Shown here piece by piece: positions 8,511 through 16,266 of a DNA stretch of 18,591 nucleotides (the stretch's first letter is position 1; every line of letters starts with the position of its first letter). Origin of the DNA: Burkholderiales bacterium (GTDB lineage: Bacteria > Pseudomonadota > Gammaproteobacteria > Burkholderiales > Usitatibacteraceae); contig JAJAYN010000626.1 in NCBI GenBank assembly GCA_026786225.1, forward strand, positions 1 to 18,591, written 5' to 3'. A model generated the notes under the pieces. The model saw nothing but the letters and a program-made list of their open reading frames with translations. It searched no databases and was not told the DNA's origin. The position numbers and the translations under genes were made by a program.

Positions 8511-8529
8511 CGAACGCCGCGCCAGTGCT
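8511..8529 (-). repeat. Hairpin element, copy 3 (one arm and part of the loop)
   Basis: Read on the minus strand, these bases give AGCACTGGCGCGGCGTTCG, identical over 19 bases to 18143-18161 of copy 2. The match covers the end of the left arm and the start of the loop. The right arm has decayed, so this is a half element. It lies in the 210-base gap between two convergent genes, which otherwise contains nothing recognisable. Confidence 0.7.
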
Positions 8530-8647
8530 TGAGATAGAAGTTGGAGATTTCGCTACTGGCGGCAAATTTTTCTTGGAAATCAATTCGACGCCGACCCAGG
8601 CGTACCGTTTTACCATCTGCAGTACGCCCTGCAAACTTGCCCGCCAA

Positions 8648-10171
8648 TCACTTCACCGCGATCGTCACTGTATTTCCTGTGGCGGCATTGTAGTTTGGAT
8701 CAGCGGCTTTACTGCTCTGGATCGTGACGGCACCCGCAGTATTTGGCAGCTTGTACTGCACGGTTGCGTCGCCGTTTGCATCGGTGAATACGGGCAAATT
8801 GAAGTTGCCCGGCGCCGGTGCACTCGAACTGCCGGCACCCGTGGACCCGGCTGGTAGAGGGATGCCGCCGCCTAAACCAAAGCTCCCTAACGGCAGCGCT
8901 GTTGGATTTCCGTCTGCAAAATAGTGCGGGATCGAAACCGTTGCAGCGACCGGCGCGCTATCGCCACTGCGAACCAACTTTAGTTTGATCGAAACAATCT
9001 GGCCGACGGCGCCCGACGCGGGCGCACTCACCGTTAATTTTACGGCGGAGGGCAAAATCAACAGCTTCGATTGGCTTTCGACCGCGTCGATCGCGTGGTA
9101 GGCGTTGTTATTGAGCAATCGTGCCGTGAAAGCGACTGGCTTACTGCCCAGCGTGTCCGTGAGCTCGATTTGCAGGATTGCGTCGCCGTTCCCGGTGCTT
9201 ACTGCGGTGCCGATATCCTGACCACTGGCATTGCGAAAGGAGACGGTCTCGCCGACTGCGGGCAGACCCGGCAACCCGGCCACAAGCGGTTGTTCGCGCA
9301 GATTTGCCGTGAGTGTGATCTTGTCGCCGACCATCGCGACTGGCGCAGAAATAGTCAGTGTCATCGTGCCCGGTTTGACGCCGGCGATGCTCTTCACCTT
9401 GAAGGCTTTTGATGAAGCAGGCAATAATTTTTCGGTTCCGTCGAAAACAATTTTTATTGACGTATCGCCAACCTTGTTTTTCGGCCAGATAAACCAGAAT
9501 TGAAAACCGCCCGTGGTTGGGTTAATGGTGTACGGATTGAGCGGAGCGACTTCCAGTTCATCGACGAGAAAGCGAAGTTTCTTACCCGCGAGACCCTGCT
9601 TGTCAGTGCCGCGCCTGAGGGAGCCGATGATAGTGACTTGATCTCCCACATGCTGAACCGTGTCAAGAAACGCCGGTGGATTCAGCGTAAGTTCGGTATT
9701 CGATGCAAGCAGTGCAAAATTGCCTTTTGCCGTTGCTGTCGCGAGGCTGTCGCTGCCGGCATAATGCGCTTCCATCACATGTGTGCCCAGCGTCATATCG
9801 CCGGGTGCCTTATGCCCCTTTACCAACGCCTGACCACTCGCATCAGTCTTGATGATTGCCGCGGTCTTACCGTCGATTTTGAATTCGATTGTCTCGTTGG
9901 GCAGCGGCGCGTTGCTCGACTTGTTGCGTAACGTCGCCTTGAGGTCGACCGAGTCACCATCAGCGAGGATGGCATCCGCGACTGTAAGGACGACAGGCAT
10001 TCGGACGATCAGGTTGTTGGCTGCAGCGTTGGTCGGTGGAAGTGGCGCGACAGGCGTAACCTTTTGAACCGGTGGTGGTGGCGCTGCGCCAGGTGCGGCT
10101 GCAAACGCGACTGCGATGTTCAAGCTGCCGACGACGACAATGCGCGCGCCAGAAATCATACGATTTACCAT
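8648..10171 (-). CDS. Secreted protein of four Ig-like domains
   Basis: 507 residues. The frame is open for 54 codons further upstream, but the ATG at 10171 has AGGG about seven bases upstream and directly begins a signal peptide (MVNRMISGARIVVVGSLNIA, cleavage near AFA-AA), so it is chosen. After a Pro/Ala linker come Ig-like domains of the Big_3 kind at about 58-160 (ADGDSVDLKATL, FKIDGKTAAIIKTDASGQA), 163-262 (VGDQVTIIGSLRRG, LRFLVDELEV), 268-370 (MVGDKITLTANLRE, VSFRNASGQDIG) and 374-507 (AVGQIVSIKLKLV, TDANGDATVQYKL). The fourth holds a Gly/Ser/Pro-rich insertion. Such domains are seen in surface adhesins and structural envelope proteins; no ligand or enzyme part is visible. It converges on the gene ending at 8437. 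Confidence 0.85.
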   Translation of the reverse strand: MVNRMISGARIVVVGSLNIAVAFAAAPGAAPPPPVQKVTPVAPLPPTNAAANNLIVRMPVVLTVADAILADGDSVDLKATLRNKSSNAPLPNETIEFKIDGKTAAIIKTDASGQALVKGHKAPGDMTLGTHVMEAHYAGSDSLATATAKGNFALLASNTELTLNPPAFLDTVQHVGDQVTIIGSLRRGTDKQGLAGKKLRFLVDELEVAPLNPYTINPTTGGFQFWFIWPKNKVGDTSIKIVFDGTEKLLPASSKAFKVKSIAGVKPGTMTLTISAPVAMVGDKITLTANLREQPLVAGLPGLPAVGETVSFRNASGQDIGTAVSTGNGDAILQIELTDTLGSKPVAFTARLLNNNAYHAIDAVESQSKLLILPSAVKLTVSAPASGAVGQIVSIKLKLVRSGDSAPVAATVSIPHYFADGNPTALPLGSFGLGGGIPLPAGSTGAGSSSAPAPGNFNLPVFTDANGDATVQYKLPNTAGAVTIQSSKAADPNYNAATGNTVTIAVK

Positions 10172-10318
10172 GATGTACCCTCGTTTGCGTATGGGAGTGG
10201 CCGCCATTGCGTGGCGCGCCGTCGCGTTGAAGTAATAATCGTCACTCTTGAGCGTAGCGCGAGAGTGACGGGATCTCGCGACTAAGTCAGTCGCACCGCG
10301 CCTCGGGTTCGATCTGAA

Positions 10319-10450
10319 TGCCGGCGCTGGCAAAGCAACCCGGGGCCGCAGGAATTGCCAGCATTGGGATAAAAATGGGATAAGAGGAGCTGTGGTTGTT
10401 TAAAACACCAGCACTGGCAAGCCTTTCCGGGCCTTTTCTGGCTAGAGGGC
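10319..10450. repeat. Cluster of short inverted arms, possibly degenerate hairpin-element copies
   Basis: GCTGGCAA (10326-10333) pairs with TTGCCAGC (10355-10362) around 21 bases. Further right, AAACACCAGCACTGGC (10403-10418) matches the left arm of hairpin copy 1 at 14 of 16 bases, and GCTAGAG at 10441-10447 resembles the right arm of copy 2. GCCGGCGCTGG at 10320-10330 resembles the right arm of copy 1. Loop lengths do not match the intact copies, so these are decayed copies or unrelated operator-like palindromes. Confidence 0.4.
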
Positions 10451-10540
10451 GCACCAAATGCTGATCTATGCGCCGCGCCAACGGTCAGCGTCGATTTTTT
10501 TAAAAGCATTCGACTTTGACGCGCTAATCTCGGAATCCAA

Positions 10541-10549
10541 TGCTATAAA
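10541..10549 (+). promoter_or_regulatory. Possible extended -10 promoter element for the large regulator
   Basis: TGCTATAAA matches the extended -10 pattern TGNTATAAT with one mismatch. A TTGACG at 10516-10521 is 22 bases upstream, too far for an ordinary sigma-70 -35 box, so the element would rely on the TG extension. It would leave a leader of roughly 120 bases before the ATG at 10673. Confidence 0.3.
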
Positions 10550-10672
10550 CGGCTAACTGCGCCGCGCCAACTCGCGGGTGACCTGATTCTTGTGCAGAGA
10601 AAGCTAAACCGCGTGACATGCGTGACACGACTTGCAGCGCCCCATTTTTCCCTATTGAGGTAACCCACGTAC

Positions 10673-13600
10673 ATGACGACGACGTTGCGTAAGCCCCTGC
10701 TGGCGAAGCTGATGCCGCCACGAATGAAGCAGCCGCTGATGCGCGAACGGCTGTTTCGCCAACTCGACGATGGCGGAGGCAGCATCTGGCTTTATGGCCC
10801 GCCAGGGTCGGGAAAAACCACGCTGGTGGCGAGCTACCTGCAGCAATATAAACTGAAGGTACTTTGGTACCGGGTCGATAGTGACGACCGCGAGCCTTCA
10901 ACGTTTTTCCACTTTCTGGCCGAAGCCAAGGCCGCTATCGGCTCACGGCGTGCAGCCTTGCCGGTCATCGCTGTCGAAACGCGGGACGATTGGCCGGCCT
11001 TCGCCAGGCGCTTCGCGCGTGCGCTGGCGGCGGCACTTCCGACTGGGTGTGCACTGGTATTCGACAACGTTCATGAGGGTGCTGGGGGGCTTGACGCGCT
11101 TCTCGCGGTCATGATCGAGGAGATGACCGAGTTCCATCGCGTGTTCCTGCTCTCACACCATGCGCCACCGACGCCATTCGTGACCGCCATTACCAAGCAG
11201 CAGCTGTCGATCATCGCGGCCGACGGCTTGCGTCTGGATCGTGCGGAAACGGCCGCGCTGGCCAAGGCGCTGGGCCTGGGCAAACAAGGGGACGTCGAAC
11301 GCGCCTATGCCTTGACCAATGGCTGGGCAGCGGCGATTGTTTTGCTTGCCAGCCAGCCGGGCGGCGAACTTCTGATGGATGCGGAAGGCAAGCTGCCGCC
11401 GCAGATGCTGGAATACATGTCGCACAACGTCATCAAGCGGATTCCCGAACGGGTGCGCCACGTTGTCGAGAGTTGTGCGTTCTTTCCAGACTTCGACGCG
11501 GCACTTGCCTGTGCCGCCAGCGCGGACCCAGTTGCGGGTGAGTTGTTGGCGGATTTGCACCGGAGCGGATTCTTCATCGAGCAGCGCGGTACCGGCGCCG
11601 AAAAAAGCTACGCGTTGCATAGTCTGCTGGTTGAGGCGCTGCGTCAAAAGGTGGGCCTGAATGGTAGCGCGGCGCGGCAACTTGCGGAAGCAAACGCGGG
11701 AAAGCTGCTGTTGCGCGCCGGACGGGCGGAATCTGGCATTGCACTGCTACTGGCGGGGCTTGCCCATGCAGAGGCCGCGCCGCACATACTCAATATCGCC
11801 AAACACATGATGGCAACCGGGCGCGGGGAGCAACTGGCGCGCTGGATTTCCGCACTACCCGCAGCACTTCTCGACGAACAACCGTGGCTGGAGTACTGGC
11901 GCGCCCTCGCAACGGCTTCATTCAATCTTAGTGAAGCCCGGCGCGTCTTCGACGAAGTATGCCAGCGGTTCCGGGCCAAGGGAGATCGGCTCGGGGTGGT
12001 ATTGGCAGCGGCTGCAGTGACGGCTGAAATTGAATTGAGCTGGCAGAGCACCCACGGCGCTCAACATTGGGTAAATGTCCTTTACGAAGCGTGGACCGCG
12101 GACATTGTTTTTCCTGATGCCGAAAGCGAACTGAGGGCGATCATCGGCGCGTTGGCGACTGTCAATCACGATGCCGAAATGCTTTCGACGCGACGGGATC
12201 GATACATTGATCGATTGCTGGAGTTGATCCCGGCAACGTCAGACCCGAATCTGCATTTGCACGCTGGTTCGCTCATGATTTATATCATGACGCTCTTGAG
12301 GAATTTTGAACGTGGACTGCCCTTTGTCAATTTCATCCATCAGCAAGTTGATCTCAAGAAAGCACATCCCGGCCACGTCGCGAACTGGCTCAATCAGGTG
12401 GCTCGTCTCTATGTGGCGGCAGGAGACGCACTGGACCGTCCTGAACTTTTCAAAGAGGCGCGTCGTGTTCGAAATGAAGCGCTGTTGGTTGCGCAACGCC
12501 ACGGTGATATTTCCATGCAAATAGTGATGGGACATGCTGAAGCATTGGCTGCACTGAACGCACAGGACACGGCAACAGCGGCGAAAATCCTCAACACCGT
12601 GGAGCCCCTTCTCATGCCGACCATGTATTGGCATCTCGCCTGGCACCATACGCGGCGCAGCCGCCTCTGCCTGATGCTTGAGCACCCGGTCGAGGCGTTG
12701 GAGCACATTGAAAAAGTTCTTAAATATGCGGCCCAGGCAGGTGCCGTGATGAATTTCACGGCGAACTACAATCACGCCGCCGCGTTTTGCCTGATGTGGC
12801 TTGATCGTCACGATGAGGCCGAAGTGCAGATCGCGACCGCCATCAGTAAAGTCGCTACGGAATATGCGGACGTCTATCGGCTTTCATCGCTGTTTAATCG
12901 CGCACTGAGAGCGGTCAAGCTGGAACAGGGCGAGGCCAATGAGACTATTCGTGCCTTTTTTGTCTCACTCGTCGATGGGCAGATTTTTGACTATGGTCAG
13001 TCTGCACGGCCACTAATTGCACGTCTTTGCGCAGTGGCTTTGACGCGCGCAATTGAGCCCGCGATGGTGCGGGACCTGATCAAGCGGCGGAAGCTGGCCC
13101 CGACTGTGAACGCGCCCGCCGACTGGCCATGGCCGGTGAAGATAGAGTCCTTGAGCGGCTTCAATGTGTATTCGTGGGACGAGCCTCTTGTCTTTGACGG
13201 GAAGACACAGAAGAAGCCGATGGAGTTGTTGAAGTTGCTGGTCGCGCGAAGTGATCCTTTGAAGCCGAATCAGGGCGTAGACGTTGAAGAAATCATCAGT
13301 GAGTTGTGGCCCAGCGCTGATGCCAAGGATCCGAAAGGTTCATTCGACGTCACTGTTCACCGCCTGCGCAAACTATTGAAAGTGGAAGAGGCGATCGTGA
13401 TCTCGGAGGGACGGCTCAGGTTAAACCGGGATTTTGTTTGGTGTGATGCGTTCGTTTTTGAATCGATGGCGATACAAACGCTCCGCGGTGAGCGGTCCGA
13501 GATCGGGACGACACTGGCGCTCTACAGGGGCGCATTGTTCGGCAATGAAAAGGCACCCTGGGCCTTCTCGACCAGGGAGCGGATTGCGGTTCGATTCACG

Positions 13601-13867
13601 CTTTTGGTGCAACGTCAAGGCGAGGTCCTGGAATCTGCCGGCGCGTATCGCGAAGCCGTCGATGTCTATGAACGCGGGATCGCTCAGGACAACCTGGTAG
13701 AACCGTTTTACCGCGGGCTGATGCGGTGCCATCTGGCGCGGGGCGAGCCGGCCGAAGCCTTGCGGGCATACCGGCGCTGTCGCGAAATACTCTCCATTGT
13801 CCTGGGGCTGCGGCCCGCACCCGAAACAGACGCCCTGCGCCAACAAATTCCGGCGGGTCAATCTTGA
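10673..13867 (+). CDS. MalT/STAND-type ATPase transcriptional regulator with C-terminal winged helix and BTAD
   Basis: 1064 residues. The N-terminus resembles the MalT-type STAND ATPases: Walker A GPPGSGKTT at 42-50 and a Walker B-like ALVFDNVHE at 127-135. It continues with helical ATPase-associated segments (LTNGWAAAIVLLASQPGG; ERVRHVVESCAFF; HSLLVEALRQKVG) and a long TPR-like helical region (about 340-800) that in this class usually senses a ligand or partner. From about 823 there is an OmpR-type winged helix (LVFDGKTQKKPMELLKLLVA; FDVTVHRLRKLLKV), then a bacterial transcriptional activator domain at about 920-1060 (WCDAFVFESM; AYREAVDVYERGIAQDN; EALRAYRRCREIL). Known from the class: ATP-dependent oligomerisation and activation of target promoters. 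The signal and targets are unknown. GAGG lies 12 bases upstream, rather far. No partner kinase is nearby. Confidence 0.92.
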   Translation: MTTTLRKPLLAKLMPPRMKQPLMRERLFRQLDDGGGSIWLYGPPGSGKTTLVASYLQQYKLKVLWYRVDSDDREPSTFFHFLAEAKAAIGSRRAALPVIAVETRDDWPAFARRFARALAAALPTGCALVFDNVHEGAGGLDALLAVMIEEMTEFHRVFLLSHHAPPTPFVTAITKQQLSIIAADGLRLDRAETAALAKALGLGKQGDVERAYALTNGWAAAIVLLASQPGGELLMDAEGKLPPQMLEYMSHNVIKRIPERVRHVVESCAFFPDFDAALACAASADPVAGELLADLHRSGFFIEQRGTGAEKSYALHSLLVEALRQKVGLNGSAARQLAEANAGKLLLRAGRAESGIALLLAGLAHAEAAPHILNIAKHMMATGRGEQLARWISALPAALLDEQPWLEYWRALATASFNLSEARRVFDEVCQRFRAKGDRLGVVLAAAAVTAEIELSWQSTHGAQHWVNVLYEAWTADIVFPDAESELRAIIGALATVNHDAEMLSTRRDRYIDRLLELIPATSDPNLHLHAGSLMIYIMTLLRNFERGLPFVNFIHQQVDLKKAHPGHVANWLNQVARLYVAAGDALDRPELFKEARRVRNEALLVAQRHGDISMQIVMGHAEALAALNAQDTATAAKILNTVEPLLMPTMYWHLAWHHTRRSRLCLMLEHPVEALEHIEKVLKYAAQAGAVMNFTANYNHAAAFCLMWLDRHDEAEVQIATAISKVATEYADVYRLSSLFNRALRAVKLEQGEANETIRAFFVSLVDGQIFDYGQSARPLIARLCAVALTRAIEPAMVRDLIKRRKLAPTVNAPADWPWPVKIESLSGFNVYSWDEPLVFDGKTQKKPMELLKLLVARSDPLKPNQGVDVEEIISELWPSADAKDPKGSFDVTVHRLRKLLKVEEAIVISEGRLRLNRDFVWCDAFVFESMAIQTLRGERSEIGTTLALYRGALFGNEKAPWAFSTRERIAVRFTLLVQRQGEVLESAGAYREAVDVYERGIAQDNLVEPFYRGLMRCHLARGEPAEALRAYRRCREILSIVLGLRPAPETDALRQQIPAGQS

Positions 13868-13929
13868 ACGCCGCACAGGCCGACGGACAATTTCACGGCA
13901 GGCAAGCCACCGCAGCGCGCGCGAAATGA

Positions 13930-14421
13930 TCAGAGCGTGACAACCATCACTTGATATGACTTTCGAAACGTGTACTGTTGGAATCCGCAGCGCTCGTACA
14001 TTTTGATGGCAGGGTGGGCGCGATGTACCGTTAGTGATACCTGCCTGAATCCGGCAGCGCGCGCGGCATCTAGTGCGGCGAGCATCAGCCCGTGACCATA
14101 GGCCTTGCCCTGAAAACAGGGGAACAGTCCGATGCCCAGGTGTGGCGTCGCTGCATCGACAAACGCGAGCCCCCGTTGATCACCGAGCAGCCTCATCCAG
14201 CATGCGCCGATGGGCTCGCCTTCCTTCGCCAACTCCAGTACCAGGCCGATATCACCTGCCCGGCCCCAGTTTTCGGCATAGATGCGGATATGTGGCGATT
14301 GCAGGATTGCTTTGGGCCGCAACAGTGCGGGCGGTGGATCCCAGAGTGCGATGTGCAACACATCCCAGAGCAACGCCTGATCGTCAGGACCTAGCGGACG
14401 TATGTACAGTGAGGGTGACAT
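13930..14421 (-). CDS. GNAT-family N-acetyltransferase
   Basis: 163 residues from the ATG at 14421; a GTG at 14481 would add 20 residues before the conserved SLYIRPLGPDDQALLW opening, and neither start has a strong ribosome site. The order fits the Gcn5-related fold: N-terminal strand and helices, central strands (GDIGLVLELAKEGEPIGACW), an acetyl-CoA loop-like FQGKAYGHGLMLAALDAARA matching the Q/R-x-x-G-x-G/A pattern, then VSLTVHRAHPAIKMYERCGF, the usual end motif. It would transfer an acetyl group from acetyl-CoA to an amine in the cytoplasm; the substrate cannot be told. It converges on the large regulator with 62 bases between stops and no clear terminator. The gene upstream on the same strand ends 111 bases before this start. 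Confidence 0.88.
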   Translation of the reverse strand: MSPSLYIRPLGPDDQALLWDVLHIALWDPPPALLRPKAILQSPHIRIYAENWGRAGDIGLVLELAKEGEPIGACWMRLLGDQRGLAFVDAATPHLGIGLFPCFQGKAYGHGLMLAALDAARAAGFRQVSLTVHRAHPAIKMYERCGFQQYTFRKSYQVMVVTL

Positions 14422-14532
14422 GGTGGTGAAAACTCGCGTTGGCTGAAGGCATCGCCGGAAGCAGGCACCTTGTGTCCGCACCGTTTGGCTGCTGCGTAAA
14501 TTGCCGCATATGAGGTTGGTGCTTATGAGGAA

Positions 14533-14970
14533 TCAGATGGCAGGCCCGCTCCAGATCGGGAAGGTTGCCATCAGCCTGTTATCTGCACCGCCGCCGCTCA
14601 GTGCACAGCCGGAGATCGGCTTGAGCACCATGGAAATAGATGCATATGAATTTTTTGGATATCCGGCCGGGAACGCGACCGTGAAGGGCTCGGTGTAAAC
14701 AGTCCTGCCATTCATGCTGATGACTTTCACGCCCGTGTTGGTCACGTGCCCATTGACTGACAGCTCGATTGTGCAATCTTTCAAGTCGCCCAGCCCTTCG
14801 ATTCTGAAATGCGCCGACTGTCCCGAGGTGAGCTTGGAGCTGAAACTGGTTGTACCCACAGAAAATATTCTGGCTTCTACATCTTGCATTGGCGCGGACG
14901 TTTCAGCGAACGCGGCGAGTGAAATGACGGCAGTCAGGAGCAATGTGCATATTGCGAATATTGAGGCCAA
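14533..14970 (-). CDS. Small secreted protein, apparent one-domain relative of the six-cysteine paralogues
   Basis: 145 residues starting with TTG at 14970. A strong AGGGAGA (14976-14982) lies five bases upstream, no ATG in frame sits near, and the TTG opens a good signal peptide (ASIFAICTLLLTAVISLAAF, cleavage near AFA-ET), so the TTG start is well supported. The mature part has one cysteine pair: GQSAHFRIEGLGDLKDCTI and, about 65 residues on, ISGCALSGGG. The order GQ..h.I.G.G..C, YPKNSY and SGC..GGG matches the first domain of the proteins at 4670 and 6227 (GQKLDITISGDGKACNY; PHGNYKF; ESCQGGG). This suggests a single-domain family member. Function is unknown. The TTG start may keep its level low. 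Confidence 0.78.
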   Translation of the reverse strand: MASIFAICTLLLTAVISLAAFAETSAPMQDVEARIFSVGTTSFSSKLTSGQSAHFRIEGLGDLKDCTIELSVNGHVTNTGVKVISMNGRTVYTEPFTVAFPAGYPKNSYASISMVLKPISGCALSGGGADNRLMATFPIWSGPAI

Positions 14971-15144
14971 GGAAATCTCCCTATCGTTATCGGTTTGAAA
15001 ATTCGGCGTGCGTCTTGAAGAATCACCTTGGGTCGTGTTTCAACGACATCTGGTTCAATGAACCTTCGGCAGCAATCCTGTTTGCGCCGAAGACACCGGT
15101 CGCGTTTCAACGGAAATTGGCGCATGTCACTTCGCTCTTGCCAC

Positions 15145-15876
15145 TCATGCGAGCGCACCCAGAACGGCATCGAGATCCAGGGGTGCTGTGGAGACGACTT
15201 CGAGCAACCTGTCTTCGGCGAAGCCAGCCGGATCGACCATTCTGCGTTCGGCCAGGAGCCGGTCGCGGTCGCGCAACAAGCCCGCAATCTGCGGTTGGCA
15301 GACGCGCAGTATTGCCGTGAGCCATCGGCTGGTGAGGTCAAATCGGGTATCGTTGGTGATAACGAACCGGTCGATGAGCGGAATGACGTCACGGGCACGA
15401 TACAACCATTCGTCCGTGACCCAGCGATTCGGAACAAACACGCGCGTCGGGACGCCACTGGCATCGAACGAAATGGCAATGACGTGAACGAGGCCACCTT
15501 TTTGAACATCGGGATTCCCGGGCAGCGCGACGGGCCGGGCTCTTGGACCGAGCAGCTCGGTGTACATGAAGCAATGGAAATGCCCGTGCTCATCCCAATG
15601 GCGGGCTACAGCCGGATCGTGTGCGTGGTAGTACCAGGCACAGCCGGTGGCTGGGTCTTCGATGTCGTGGTGCGGATAGTGCTGGCCAACTGCAAACGCA
15701 TCCGGCGTACCGATGAGTAAATCACGCACAGGGTGTCGCCCTTCGCGTGCGAAAGCATCGAGCACCGCGTATAGATCGCCCGCCGCCTTACGCAATGCGA
15801 TGCGCCGCCGACGGGATGGCGGCGCAAGCAGCTTCGGTTCAAACACACTCGCCGAAGAAGCCGCTGCGGAGATCAT
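15145..15876 (-). CDS. Conserved hypothetical cytosolic protein with a His-rich motif
   Basis: 243 residues, no signal peptide. The N-terminal part is helical (ALRKAAGDLYAVLDAFARE) and leads to a striking segment with WYYHAHDP, then ARHWDEHGHFHCFMYTEL; the five histidines and acidic residues could form a metal or active site. Later come VHVIAISFDASGVPTRVFVP and NRWVTDEWLYRA, then a helical C-terminus (LTAILRVCQPQIAGLLRDRD). It resembles a conserved bacterial family of unknown function that I recall as DUF6969; that name is from memory and unverified. It starts 19 bases after the stop of the cysteine-repeat peptide gene, so the two are probably co-transcribed. It is the only non-secreted product of the run, making it a candidate to process or modify a partner, which is speculative. 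Confidence 0.8.
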   Translation of the reverse strand: MISAAASSASVFEPKLLAPPSRRRRIALRKAAGDLYAVLDAFAREGRHPVRDLLIGTPDAFAVGQHYPHHDIEDPATGCAWYYHAHDPAVARHWDEHGHFHCFMYTELLGPRARPVALPGNPDVQKGGLVHVIAISFDASGVPTRVFVPNRWVTDEWLYRARDVIPLIDRFVITNDTRFDLTSRWLTAILRVCQPQIAGLLRDRDRLLAERRMVDPAGFAEDRLLEVVSTAPLDLDAVLGALA

Positions 15877-15895
15877 GAAGCGACGCGAACATTAC

Positions 15896-16162
15896 TTATT
15901 TTGCGATGGGATCCGCACCGGCCTTGGTTTTAACGCAGGGTGCAATCGCCCCGGTTTTGGTTTTCACGCACGGAGCGATTTCGCCAACCCTCGTCTTGAC
16001 GCAGGGGGCGATGCCGCCGATCCTGGTCTTTACGCAGGGTGCCAGCGTTTTGGTAGAAGCATCTGCTGGCGCCGCGACCGGCTCAGCCAGCGCAGGCGTG
16101 GCGGCAGCCAGACCACCTGCCACCATCATCATTGCAACTGCACCTCTGTGATTCTTGATCAT
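15896..16162 (-). CDS. Secreted peptide with four 11-residue single-cysteine repeats
   Basis: 88 residues from the ATG at 16162, chosen because AAGGA (16170-16174) lies seven bases upstream and because MIKNHRGAVAMMMVAGGLAA is a clean signal peptide start (cleavage near ALA-EP); the frame is open further upstream without such support. The mature peptide of about 62 residues has a short Ala/Pro/Thr linker, then four units of the form (L/I)APCVKT(K/R)xGx with cysteines at residues 43, 54, 65 and 76, exactly 11 apart. The repeats are basic. No known family is recognised. The equal spacing suggests metal binding, disulfide cross-linking, or a precursor peptide with repeated cores. The histidine-rich protein gene follows after 19 bases. 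Confidence 0.82.
   Translation of the reverse strand: MIKNHRGAVAMMMVAGGLAAATPALAEPVAAPADASTKTLAPCVKTRIGGIAPCVKTRVGEIAPCVKTKTGAIAPCVKTKAGADPIAK
15914..16045 (-). repeat. Four 33-bp coding repeats
   Basis: Four in-frame units of 33 bases encode the repeated APCVKT segments. The bases differ between units mainly at third codon positions while the APCVKT core is unchanged, which points to selection on the peptide rather than a fresh DNA duplication. Confidence 0.8.
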
Positions 16163-16266
16163 TTTGTTTTCCTTTTTCCTGGTGAGCATTCTTGCTCGAT
16201 ATGGTGAAACTTCCAGCCTAAAAAATACGACTAACAAAGCCGATGCGGCAAGGAAGGCGTGCTCGA

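Larger units (their letters stand above)
10172..10672. other. Divergent control region between the Ig-like protein and the large regulator
   Basis: 501 bases without a convincing gene. The half next to the Ig-like gene should carry its promoter, but no clear boxes could be placed. The middle (10319-10450) has several related short palindromic arms. The right side has a possible extended -10 element at 10541-10549. Autoregulation or control of the Ig-like gene by the regulator would act here, but that is inference. Confidence 0.5.

Noticed and set aside
14422..14481. GTG start adding 20 residues to the acetyltransferase
   Set aside because: The extra residues (Arg/Cys-rich) are not part of the GNAT fold, and the ATG at 14421 opens directly on the first strand; the alternative cannot be fully excluded.
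15028..15720. Plus-strand 230-codon frame opposite the histidine-rich protein, and a second minus-strand frame at 14934-15593
   Set aside because: Their translations are rich in Arg, Ser and Cys without ordered motifs, whereas the frame at 15145-15876 shows conserved-looking motifs and normal composition.
15906..16151. Plus-strand open frame opposite the cysteine-repeat peptide, also repetitive
   Set aside because: The repetition is forced by the 33-base period of the real gene; the minus-strand frame has the signal peptide and ribosome site.
16201..16217. GAAACTTCCAGC as another arm of the 66-base hairpin family
   Set aside because: Only the first dozen bases resemble the arm and no partner arm or loop match follows; chance is likely.
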